This document shows, one piece after another, positions 12,477 through 23,013 of a stretch of 64,000 nucleotides of DNA (position 1 is the stretch's first letter; every line of letters starts with the position of its first letter). The DNA is from Himantopus leucocephalus. Lineage: Eukaryota > Chordata > Aves > Charadriiformes > Recurvirostridae. The notes beneath the pieces are model-generated. The model was given only the letters and a program-made list of their open reading frames with translations, had not been told where the DNA came from and ran no database searches. Both the position numbers and the translations under genes were made by a program. Where the stretch lies: NCBI GenBank assembly GCA_003993805.1, contig RSEF01000001.1, forward strand, positions 149,692,361 through 149,756,360, written 5' to 3'.

Positions 12477-13722
12477 CCAGATACTTTCTCTTAAATATAA
12501 AATGGCAGTTTTGAAGTCACAAATGTATTGAGATAATTAGATGCTCAGTGTTAAACAAACCAGATCAGGGAGGTGGTTTACAACTGTTCTCTTAATAGCA
12601 TCTCTTAGGCTTCCTGACAGCATCTAAAGTGGTGCCTGGACTGCCTGATGTGGCTGGAGAACCTCAATAACTTTATCCAGCATACCCATTAACAATAAAA
12701 ACTGGGAGACAGACTTGTCACAGGTTACAGTGCTCAGGCTAAGAACTTCAACAGAAGTCATTCAGGTATGATACCTCATTAAAATTGTGCTCAAAAGCTG
12801 CTAGTGTGTCACCTGTGACACAGAAATGCTTGTCAGAAAGCCAGTCACTAATATCTCTATTTTTTCTCCTGCATGGAGGCTGCAATTGAGTTTCACTATT
12901 TATGGCTATTCCTGTTGGTTTAGAATCATTCTTTCTAGACCTGTCTTTTTAAAAAAAATTTAAAAAATTCTGGGCAATGTTACCTAGATTTTAAGTTGTA
13001 AGTCCTGCACTCCTGTAGGACAATTAAAAAATTTCAGTCTTGCTTTATAAACCATCTTCACACAAGATCATAACATAAACCATTTGCAAGATGGCTGAAT
13101 AAAGCTGACTGGCACATGGCAGAATGTAGTAATTTGTATGACAGATTTGATATAACTTCATTTAAAAACTTAAAAAAAATAACTGAAAAGTTTAAAAACT
13201 TTCTTTAAATTCTTTAAATGTGAGTTAAGTTCTACTATCGCTCCCAAGCTGTTTCAGAAATACGAAACCTGAAATCTTAGAATATTAAGAAGAATCTTAA
13301 CATTTCCACTGCCTGCACTGGAACACTTCAGTTCACCTGCACTCCTTTAAGGCATTCAGACACTGTGTGGTCCAAAGTCTCCTTGTGGATTTCATCCCAT
13401 GAGATACCAGGCCATTCCCAAGGATGAAAAGGAGCCTGGTTATTTCCCAACAAGTTTGACATTGTTTTGCCATTTCCTGAATGAGCATATCAGTCCTTGG
13501 CCACCACACAAATCATCTAGTCAGGACAGGCTATTTTTATAGTTCCCAGATGGTCTTTATGTACTTTCATGCATGACATGAACTTCGCAGGATACAACCA
13601 CTCTGGCGACCTTGGTACATGTGAAACTGTTCTCTCCAAGCAAAGAAAGGTAGGAGCTGTGTTGTGCAGACGGGTACATCTATTCATAGTTATGTCATGC
13701 ACTTCAGCTAGCACTGCATCAT
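12477..13722. other. Gene-free stretch
   Basis: AT-rich with short A and T runs around 12950-13200. No repeat family is recognised. If the minus-strand terminal exon at 13813-14025 is real, the right end of this stretch would be its 3' flank. Confidence 0.45.
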
Positions 13723-13728
13723 TTTATT
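13723..13728 (-). terminator. Possible polyadenylation signal AATAAA
   Basis: TTTATT on the plus strand is AATAAA on the minus strand. It lies about 85 bases downstream of the stop codon of the candidate terminal exon at 13813-14025, a normal distance for a short 3' UTR. The hexamer is frequent in AT-rich DNA, so alone it proves nothing. Confidence 0.2.
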
Positions 13729-13812
13729 TTCACAATGTACCTTAGCATTTGTCCCTGGCAGGAGTTCAATTTGTGTCACAAAAAAATAAACTGTCTCCAG
13801 TTTCAGTTCGTT

Positions 13813-14025
13813 CTAGTTATCTGCTGCTTCCAAAGGGAAATCTGACAAGCCATTTGCATTCAGAAGTCGATTGGTACTTTTGACCCCAGCTCTGTATTTT
13901 GACAGCAAACACTCAGCAATATTATCCATTTCTGAAATTATATTGGAGATACTACCGATATTCAGTGTTGCTGAATAAACTCTTCCAAAAGATTCCCTTG
14001 AGGCTGTCTTCACATAGTCTTGGAA
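13813..14025 (-). CDS. Candidate terminal coding exon, unknown protein
   Basis: On the minus strand, a pyrimidine-rich CTTTATTTCTTACTAG precedes an open frame of 70 codons ending in TAG at 13813-13815. An in-frame stop lies directly before the acceptor, so the frame opens exactly at the putative splice site. The peptide is balanced and helical-looking, with ISNIISEMDNIAECLLSKY in the middle and SDFPLEAADN at the C-terminus. I recognise no family. A possible AATAAA lies about 85 bases past the stop. Against it: only about a third of codons end in G or C, like the surrounding DNA, and open frames of this length behind acceptor-like sites occur by chance. An alternative acceptor nine bases further in (CCAAG/AC) would fit the phase of the candidate exon at 14212-14321. 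Confidence 0.25.
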   Translation of the reverse strand, partial: FQDYVKTASRESFGRVYSATLNIGSISNIISEMDNIAECLLSKYRAGVKSTNRLLNANGLSDFPLEAADN

Positions 14026-14211
14026 CTAGTAAGAAATAAAGTCCAGATTCAAATATTTTGACCTCACCATTATTACAACTGTATGACCGAAGCATAACAA
14101 CCAACTGGCTCTAGGAAACCCAACAGAAAACATGCCACAAATTACGTTCCTTTCTGGGGATAATCAGTTATCCGTATCGAATGCGGCTTAACAAAAGGGG
14201 TAATTTACCAC

Positions 14212-14321
14212 CTATACAGTGATTCAAGTAAATGGACATAAATGGTGTTAGTCCGTGCAATAAGCCAACAATTTTGATGCAGCTAAGACGCATACAGCCT
14301 CTGATGGCTCCTTCCACACTA
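14212..14321 (-). other. Exon-like block, minus strand, unknown
   Basis: 110 bases lie between GATCTCAG (acceptor) and TATAG/GTGGTA (donor), open in one frame for 36 codons. The peptide starts SVEGAIRGCMRL and ends SIYLNHCI. It sits 186 bases upstream of the candidate terminal exon and leaves one base for the next codon. That phase matches the alternative acceptor of that exon, or opens a shorter frame ending at another stop if the main acceptor is used. The donor is only moderate and the length allows chance. No family is recognised. Confidence 0.15.
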
Positions 14322-15493
14322 CTGAGATCCTAAAGTATAGCAAAGCACGACTGTTGTTCTGGAGACCAGAGAGAAGGTGCAGCCTGTTGTACAAAAGTAG
14401 AAATGGCTGTTTATCTGTCCAAAAGTATTAGTTACGAGGGAAGAATTTGAAAAGCGTCCCTGGTGTTTCAACTGCCCTTTTTGGCTCATTACTGGGCCAT
14501 AACCGAAACCAAACTACACATCAACGAAGGGTATTGACACATGACAGAAAAGGCTTGTGGACTTGGACTTGTAACTAAGACAACATATAACAACTTCTGT
14601 GTGACAGCTATTCCAGGCACTTGCTAGACCGGTCTTCAAATTCTGCTCCGGTTCTGGGCACAACATCAACTTAAAGAAAAGTTGTTGATGATGATGATGA
14701 TGAATGGCATGTTGGTTTCAAGTAGGTTTATATATAGAAGATGAGAAACATTTCATGGAGCTGCAAATATAATGAAAAAGTGACAAGATGCATAAAGCCA
14801 CAGGACACACAACACAAAGAACGCGATGATTTTTTCTCTCACTTGGAACAACTTCATAATTTCAGCACAGTGTTACAGCAGAATTCACCAAGGAACTTTG
14901 TTTACTCTCTCCATTAGGGCCTCGTGGGAAAACTCTGCTCTGAGTGCCTGTAGTTCAAATTACACCTTCCAGTACTGAACTCCTCCGTTTATACTTTGAC
15001 AGAGAATTGACATTTTCCTTCTTTGTGTTCAAAACTCTCTACAGTTTTAAAAGCAAGCCTGGTACTCAATACAGTCACACAGAGATTAATCTCTCTGACC
15101 TCAAAACTAAGAAAAACGAATGCCTGTGAACAAACTAAATGAAGAAATGCCGCTCTAGGGTAGCTGAATTGTGCCCATAAAGATGGCAAGAGACTATTAT
15201 TGGAACTATAGCCACATTTTTGTTTGGTTGGCTTAGCTACAGAAACCAGGGCTAAAGGCAGAATGAAGTATGTGTCCCAGATACGTGGTCTAGGCGTTCC
15301 CAACTTGCAGCCTGGAAGGAGACGTAGGTCTCACTCCAGAGCTCCACTCTTCCTCCTGAGCTCTAACCTGCTTTGGACTTCTAGAAGTCTGCAGAGAAGA
15401 ACCCCCGTGTGCAGCCCCAGCAGGGCCACCCCAACCCCGGCTCACTACCTGTGGAAGCAGGCTGTGCTGCAGCTGTACCTGCCCTGCGCTCAG
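14322..15493. other. Gene-free stretch with a short (GAT)n tract
   Basis: A GAT microsatellite of five to six units lies at 14687-14703. GC content rises from about 15224 rightwards into the islet described next. Open frames on both strands across 15224-15562 reflect that higher GC. Confidence 0.45.
14687..14703 (+). repeat. (GAT)n microsatellite
   Basis: Five to six perfect GAT units. Confidence 0.85.
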
Positions 15494-15572
15494 GACAAGG
15501 TGCTGTGACAAGCCTCTGGTCCATACGGCAGGGGATCTGCTTCCCGGGGCCCCTGGTCTCACCGCTCAGCTG
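15494..15572 (+). other. Exon-like block in a GC-rich islet, plus strand
   Basis: TACCTGCCCTGCGCTCAG (acceptor shape) is followed by 79 bases and then CTG/GTAAGT, one of the closest matches to the vertebrate donor consensus in the window. One frame is open for 26 codons and ends in phase 0 (…LTAQL). The surrounding 15290-15590 is distinctly GC-richer than its flanks, with several CpGs. It could be an exon of a coding or non-coding transcript, or a chance islet. No protein family is recognised. The opposite strand is also open here. Confidence 0.18.
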
Positions 15573-17885
15573 GTAAGTCTGAGCGCTGCATTAGATGCTA
15601 CCTTAACATGAACAGCAGCAACTGATCAAAACAAATGGGTAAAACGCAGGACGTCTGGCTCTGAAGTCTGGCTCCATCGCATATTTGTTTTCTGACCTTG
15701 ATTTACACCTGAAAGGGCGTGTTTTGTCAGCTTTAGCCAGCGAGAGGTAAGGTGGCTTTGGTAGGCGAATGATGAAATGGAGGTATCACCTGGCAGCAGC
15801 AAAGACTCCTGCCATGGCACTCTCCACTACAGCACCAGTCCTGCCACTGAAAATGTCTCTGCGCATGTGTGAATGCGGGGCAGAGGCAGCAATGCACGTG
15901 TAACTTATATCTTACAATTAAAGCAAAAAATTGTGCGCTATATTAAGAGACATATGCACACACTGAATTATTTTTCTCTACTGAAGAGAAAAATCCCTTT
16001 TTAGAACGAATTTCACTAGCGTTTTACAATCTCTATCAGCTTAAATGACGTTGTTTGACCACCCTTACAAGTGAGTTGGATGGTAAACGGAGTTCATGGT
16101 AAATCCAGTGATTAATTACAAATTGTTAATGCCTGTTTATATTAGCTTAAAAACATGTGTTAAAAAGACACATACTTGTTTTCATATCCTGCACAATCCC
16201 CCTTGCCTCAAAAGGTCGGAACTATCCCAAAATTTCTTAACAGCCACTTGCATCCATAGAGAAAAACGGTATTATCTAGAGATAAAATCCTTTGCTATGA
16301 AGTCTTATGTTTTATCTTGTATAATCCCTAAGCCATTTTTGTGCCAGAGAGAGAAAAATGCCTGTAGTACTGAAAATTACTGTTTATTTGGAACCACAAC
16401 GTGCTTGTGAATAAAATCATCATTTGAACACTGAAATGAAGACAAAATATTTCAAGCTTGCTTCAAATTGCCCTAATGTTGTATGTTTTATAATTCAAAA
16501 TAATGGGAGAAACTAAGCAGTTTAGGCTGAAGACTGATTCCCAAAGATTACATTTGATTCTCAATTCGAACTCCGCAACCTTGGGAAATACAACTTAATC
16601 TTTTTCCTTACAGCCCACTATAAAGTGCTTTATAATAGTTCATTTAGGATTCATCCACCTCACCAGTGTTTTGTGGTAAGTAGCCGGACAAAATTTACAG
16701 AAAAAATGAAACAAAAACCAAGTTTGATAATGCAGACCTTATCCAAGGATATAAACCACCACATATCTTCACTTTAAAAATTCCCTTCAAGATACATCAT
16801 CATCACAATAATAAAAAAACCCAACCCTGACTTTGAATTCAAGGTTGATTGAACCTTGTCACACTCCCAACCTTCCAACTTCCTGTTAATTCAAATTATT
16901 AATTGGCAGATATCCAGAAGAAGCAGGGGAGGGGAAATCTAGTTTGTGCATGTACTTAAGACAACTAAAAACTCCCTTTACAATTGCTTATTTCCATATT
17001 CCCTCTGTTCATCTTCCAGAAATTCAACAAAATAAAAGCAGGAAACACTTTCTTAGTGGAAGAGAATGAAGTGCTAAAAGTATAACCCATTTTTCGACAC
17101 TGCAAAACCACACATCCTTGCCTTTTTTCTCCCCCTGTTTTCATCACTGGTATTAGTAGTTATTTTTTAACTGCTTCACAACATAGCAAGTCCCTTTGAC
17201 AGAAGATGCAAAGGCAAAACTGCTTTCCCAAAGAACTTGCAGTTAAAGCCCTTGACTAAATCCACTGGAGTTATTAAAAGTAAAGGACGAGACTTCATGG
17301 CTGTCAAGTGAAGCAGGGGCATGATGGCACCGAACCTCACCGCTTGCAGGTCCAAGGGAGGCACAGTTCACAAGGAAGAAGAGGAGGGATGCAGGGGTCT
17401 ACATATAAGTGCACAAAAAAATTGATTTCTCCACTTTCTCAGCTTGCTCTTTCTTACATCACCTCCCACAATTACTTTTGACTTTTATAGTTTCTTTGTT
17501 ATGCTTTTAGAATTTCCCTATTTCCCCTCAGGGTTTGGGGTATTCAGAATGAAGGTTATATTTATGCTAGGATGGTTGAAACTTTGCAGTTTTCTATTTC
17601 CAAGACACAGTTGACTAAACTTGGCAACATTTACAGTATCTGCTGAAATCAACACCTGACTTCCTCTATACCAAGTAGCATTAATTAGATAATTGACATT
17701 AAAAAAAAGAAAGAAGACGATCACTCTCATCTACCCTGTTTTGATATCAGTCAGTTTTTACTGCTACCAGTAAAAGAGTGAATGGTTAAATCTGGAAATA
17801 TTTGTAGCATAAAAAATACACAAAAATTCAAACTCAATTGTGCCAGGTTATGTAGGCAGTAGAAGGGCTGGAGCTAAAAGTAGTA
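15573..17885. other. Gene-free stretch
   Basis: AT-rich apart from its first few dozen bases. I see no repeat family or supported exon. Open frames at 16096-16410 (plus) and 17176-17364 (minus) lack matching splice sites or recognisable motifs. Confidence 0.5.
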
Positions 17886-17945
17886 CATAGAATCACAGAA
17901 ATCCTTTAGGTTGGAAAAGGCCTTTAAGATTTGAGTCCAACCGTA
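17886..17945 (-). mobile_element. CR1 LINE 3' tail fragment (minus strand)
   Basis: ATAGAATCACAGAAATCC is followed by TTTAGGTTGGAAAAGGCCTTTAAGAT and GAGTCCAACCGT. This is the reverse complement of the CR1 3' end in the variant seen in several avian CR1 subfamilies. Similarity stops after about 60 bases, so only the extreme 3' end is present. Confidence 0.8.
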
Positions 17946-18220
17946 CAATGATTGTATTCATATGCCCTGCAATTTGTTCCTTACTGAAATCCCTGTGAAC
18001 ACTTGATGGCCAAAAGCAGAAACCCTGGGGCATTCCAGCTGCCACTGGCGGGTGACCCCAGGAGGCTGCGGGCCATGGATGGCACTCCACCGCGGGGAGC
18101 TCAGCCAGGGTCGGGCAGATTGAACACAGCACCGTGGCCCCGCTGGCAAGGTGTTGCGCTTCTTGCTGTATGGCCTGTAAAGCTCTTGGAACAAACGGCA
18201 CTACACATTTGGGATTTTAT
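17946..18220. other. Small GC-rich islet next to the CR1 tail
   Basis: Between about 18020 and 18180 the sequence is clearly GC-rich, including CCACCGCGGGGAG, inside otherwise AT-rich DNA. Both strands carry open frames of 78-102 codons that overlap each other in different frames, so none stands out as real. The block could be an unrecognised repeat, the eroded body of the adjacent CR1, or a small regulatory islet. Confidence 0.35.
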
Positions 18221-21200
18221 GTTGTTTTTCATGATACTATTCCCTAGTCAATTGGAATAAAATTGACTTTGGGAAACCAAAAGCCAACCTGCAGAAATTT
18301 TTTTCTGGCACATCACTGCTAATAAGAAGATGTCTCAATGTGAAATTAGCTCAGATCTTTAGGGGCAATACCCCAGTACCCCTTTTTGCAGTGTTGTTGC
18401 CATAGATAGATACGAACAGCTGTACCTGACCAAAACTTACTCAACCATTCGACTGTCGCACAGGGAGGGCAAGTTACACCCGACTGTCTTTCGTCAGTTT
18501 GGACTCTGGCTAATAGTCAAAAATACAGTAATACACTCACTCGTTACCATGCGCAACAGCACCACTTCTCAGTATCTGGCAAAGATACTCATATATGAAA
18601 GACAACCGAGCTACAAGCTATGCTGTTACTTTCCAGAATCTGCATGCAAATTAGAAGGCATAATTTAGTCTTTAGCATAATCAAATACCATTTAAACGTG
18701 AGGGGAGTAACAGTTTATTTTAGTAGGTTCAACACTCAATTCGAACGTTTCAAAAGATGGTGAACCATCAAGCACAGCACACAGAAACTCACTTTTCAAT
18801 TGCTCCTCCCCGCACAAATCTTTACGTATTTGGAAATACTTCAACTGTTCTGCCAGTTCCAAGAGGTAAATATTTGAATTGTTGTTTAAACTGACTTGGA
18901 AAAAAGATGCACCCCGTCATCCCTTCCCCAAGGCCTGGGGCGCTGCAAAATCCAGCCACATCTGCACTGCATACAGTAAGTAACTACATCTTGGTTTTAG
19001 GTCTTGACCACATCCTTTTACCTCTGTTTCAGCTTGGTAGGCCTACTTTAAGTAGTGGTTTACTAATTAGATGAAAAAGCATTAAAAATGCCTGCAAAAC
19101 TGATCAGGAATCAAGTCCCAGTGTCTTCGATGGGCTAATTTCCTTAGTTGCCAGATCAAAGGTATTGCAGATGGCACATACACGAACAGCAGAATTCAAA
19201 CTTGAGGATTACAGACAATCAAATGCTGCTGATGAGCAAACCAAAACTAATAATTATAGCTTTTATAAGATGCATAGGAAGTAAGAGGTTCATAAGAATT
19301 CTACTGACAGCCCAGTTCCTTTTTGCTCTCAGGTCTGTTTACTTAACATTTACTGTACCAATCAGGTATAATACAAATGGGGATGGGCGAGCATAACATC
19401 GATTGGTTTTATTCCAATACTGGACTGAAAAGCCTATTAATGATGTGAGATTACACACCATCCACAAGGAAATCACTGTTGTTTTCAACTGTTAAATTGA
19501 AAATACTAGGGAAAAAAAAGTCACTGGGCTTTTAAAGAAATGACCAAATAACTTATTATATATTGATGATGATCCAGAAGGAAAGGAGGTAATTTCTAAG
19601 GGCAGAATATTAATTTTTAGGTGCTATAACAGTTAAAAACTCTACATGCTAATGAAAAGCTATTCTGCATTGTTCAAAACAACACTAAGAGTGGCTACGT
19701 TAATAGAACTATTCAGATGACAAGATACAGTATACAACAAATTGTCATTGGTTTTAGGGGTTTTTATGGCAAGTCTTTACGCTCAGATAATAATACAAGG
19801 GACAACAGTAGGAAAATGTATTCACAGCTGCATGAATTTATCTGTTTTATCAGTTCAGTTCTAGTTTAAAGCAGTTTAAATGAGCTTTGATAATGAAAGG
19901 CGACAGGACCAGATCAAATGGTGCAAGTGATTTGATTAGCTCTATGCTAACCATCACGAGTAGATTTAATTTAGAACGGAGCGATCACGTCTGACTGTGG
20001 TAAACAGCTCAGCATCTGCCTTCCAAGGTATAACACCTTCATAGGAGAGAGACTGAGATCTGCTGTCTTTGCACAGTTTTTAGCTAAATCCCCCATTTCA
20101 AGCTTCTGGTATCTTCTCAATGCAACTACAATAAAGAGAACGATGCAAGTTTCTAGAACACCAAGAAACCACTTGATGAATAAAATCTGCTGTGTAAACT
20201 CTCTCTAAATCTACTGAAAAGTACAGTTAAAATTATGTAAACAAGCCCTGGGGCTGAGTTTAGTGGTCAACTAGAACAACTTGGACAAAGCCACAGCAAA
20301 AACCATATACCTAAAATATTTCATCAACACATCAACTCCAGTAGTAACGAACATGCTGCAGCACCAGAAATTTTATTTCCTCCATCCCCGTAAAAACAAG
20401 GCCACTCCTGTTTTGCTCTCTTTCAAAGGGACATGCAATTCTTCCACTGCATAGCAACAACAGTTTAAATCAATGTAAATGCAATCTCATTTGTCTCCAA
20501 TATATTTGCGCCAAAATTTTAGGATGCAAAACATAGTATAATGATGCAGACCATTACTTAGCAATGAGTCCTTAATATTTGCTCTCCTGTGAAATCCTAA
20601 CTCAAAACCGACTTAAGAGTCAAGAGAAGAGCACATGCAAAGAGGCTAGAGCTCAAAAAACCTCCAGCAAAGTTAAGATGCTCTTTACTCACAGCACTGT
20701 ATACAAGGCGAGAACAGACACTGATTACAGGATGGGCGACAATAGTAAGAAGAGAGAGCTCTGAGAGATACAGCACCACAAAAGCTTTGGGGAATGACTG
20801 AAATAAGCACCACAAGAGAAATGGAAATTCTATATAAGGACATTTTGTACGTTCTCAAAACATTGACGCTGATGGAAAAGTTAATATAAAGGAAAGAAAG
20901 ATCATTAGTTTATAGGGGAAAAAAAAGGAAAACAGTTGGCAAATTTGTATTTATACCTACCACAAAACTGGTAATAGGCAATAACAACAGGCTTAATCTA
21001 CCTCAGAGAGAGACCAAGTTTTTCCCTCATATTTGGATTTTGGCCGCACTAGCTAATCAAGCACCTATGGAGTGGAGAAACTCAGAGGATCCCTAGGGTC
21101 CAGCCTCCCCGATGGGATTGTCAGACCATTGCTCCCTTTCCACTCAACCTCCCTGACTCAACTGCTTCTACTGATCCCCCTCCCCATCCCTGGAAGCAGA

Positions 21201-22677
21201 GTCTTCCGATCCATGTCACTCCAGATCTGTCTTTACTTTTGCTGCTCTGGCCTTGGGGTATTTTATTTAAAACTTACATTGTATTTGTTACCTTTTTTTT
21301 TAAATGATCTTTGCCTAACTTTAGACATCTACTTATGGGGAGAATTTCCACTCTTTGAGCTTGCAAAGACTGTATATATTAACAGACTTCCAAAACATTA
21401 TCTAATTAGGATGAATTCAAAATATTTGGGCTTACCCTTGAGCAGATAATCTGCAAAGATCTACCAGTATCTAGAGAGAAATCAAATGCATACATAAAAA
21501 GGGAAAACAGCTTCCCAGTTTACTATTAAATAGAAATCTATCAACTCAAATTGTTTAAAACAGAATCATCCTACTACAATTAATAGTTTGATGTAAAGCT
21601 AGAGCTGTTTAAAAGAAAGAAACGAACAAAGATATTGGAATGATATTCTATAATCTGGAAAGGTTTGAAGAAATGTTTTAGGAAAACATGGCTGGAAAGA
21701 CCTCCTGGCATATCAGATACCAAGTTTAGCCTTAGTCATATTTTATCACAGCTGAACTTTTGGCTCAAAAAATAAAGAATTTGCAAAAAAAAAATCATGA
21801 AATTGGCAGTGTAAAATGAGGTTATTGTGCTAAAACCTAAAGTAATATATTTTTAAAACATGGGATTAATTTACATTTGAGGTCAAATTTTGAAGCAAAT
21901 TACCAAAGATATTTAATATCTGTATTCATGGAATGGAATCACATAAGTAAAACGGAGACATGGTTTCGTTTAAGGCCAAATTACAATGTTTATTCAAAAA
22001 GGTGCACTACACCCTTCTTTTGTGCCGGTAGAAGGATTATTGTTTCTGCATGATGATGCTCAGTTTTTAATATAGAGGAAAAGACTCATCTCAATGTCAA
22101 AACTTATTCATGTCAAATCTTTTTTGGAACAAAGTTCATAACTTGAAAGCTCAAATGTCAAATAAGCATATTTTCAGCATTTCATTTCTCTACAGACGTA
22201 AGAAGATATTCTAATATTAAGCAAGTCTTTATCATTGAACTTATTAATAACAAAGCAAGATGATTAACATGTTTAAAGCCTAGTTTGAGTTATATGGGCC
22301 ATATGATTCAATTCCTGTATAAAAGCCAGCAGCTACACTTGAATTACACCAAGATTTCTCCAAACTAATTTTGTTCTGCTCTCAGTGTTGAGCAGAACAG
22401 GCAGAAACAGCAGCAGCATTCTTAAGCTAAAATACCAGAAGCAGCATCTGACCGCTCAGGATGTAGTTACATACCATTTTGAAGCAATTCCTTGCTATAT
22501 CTTGATCTGGAACAGTATTTCTGAATTAGCAGTCCAGAAATTGCCATTAACTAGTAGGGTGGGAATACTTCTTAAGACAGATTGCTGTTTTTCTAAGTTT
22601 GTCAACTACACTTAATGGGACATATTCTGAACACATGTTTTTAGATAAACCAGCTAGAACACAAGTTTGCCTTAATG
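18221..22677. other. Gene-free AT-rich stretch
   Basis: No repeat family or RNA gene is recognised. A 43-base block at 18933-18975 lies between TCATCCCTTCCCCAAG and ACA/GTAAGT. It is exon-like in shape, but too short and unsupported to call. Remaining open frames of 60-125 codons look like chance. Confidence 0.5.
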
Positions 22678-22697
22678 CCTTTTGCAATTGCAAAAGG
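22678..22697. other. Perfect 20-bp palindrome
   Basis: CCTTTTGCAATTGCAAAAGG equals its own reverse complement over all 20 bases. The TTGCAATTGCAA core resembles a pair of C/EBP-type half sites (TTGCAA). A perfect 20-bp palindrome is rare by chance in 64 kb. It may be a dimeric factor site or a sequence coincidence. Confidence 0.7.
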
Positions 22698-22883
22698 AAA
22701 AATTGGTTGGTAAAGCCAAAAGTACACTAAGAAGCTGTAAAACACTACTGTAAACAAATCGCAAGTTGATTTTTCACATATTATACATTTTTTATAATTG
22801 CCTATCTAGACAAAATTTATTAAATGTGTGATATATTACATATGTATATAATTAAAAGATCACAGACAATTAATATATAGCGT

Positions 22884-22913
22884 TGTCATGGTTTAACCCC
22901 AGCTGGCAGCTAA
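22884..22913 (+). mobile_element. 5' edge of an avian endogenous retrovirus LTR, truncated by gap
   Basis: TGTCATGGTTTAACCCCAGC followed by TGGCAGCTAA matches the well-known start of an LTR family abundant in bird genomes, and it begins with the TG expected at an LTR end. Only about 30 bases are present before the Ns. The sequence to the right of the gap shows no LTR that I can recognise, so a solo LTR or a whole provirus could be missing. I infer that the multicopy LTR caused the assembly to break here. No viral coding sequence is visible. Confidence 0.75.
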
Positions 22914-23013
22914 NNNNNNNNNNNNNNNNNNNNNNNNNNNNNNNNNNNNNNNNNNNNNNNNNNNNNNNNNNNNNNNNNNNNNNNNNNNNNNNNNNNNNNN
23001 NNNNNNNNNNNNN
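22914..23013. other. Assembly gap of exactly 100 N
   Basis: 100 consecutive Ns, the conventional placeholder for a gap of unknown size. The missing length cannot be inferred. Confidence 0.98.

Noticed and set aside
12093..12531. Two near-identical small proteins in tandem
   Set aside because: They lie in the two copies of the 222-bp assembly duplication around the N at 12254, and the first runs through the N. They are one chance frame seen twice.
18933..18975. 43-base exon-like block with ACA/GTAAGT donor
   Set aside because: Too short, open in more than one frame, AAG acceptor, and no partner exon in phase nearby.
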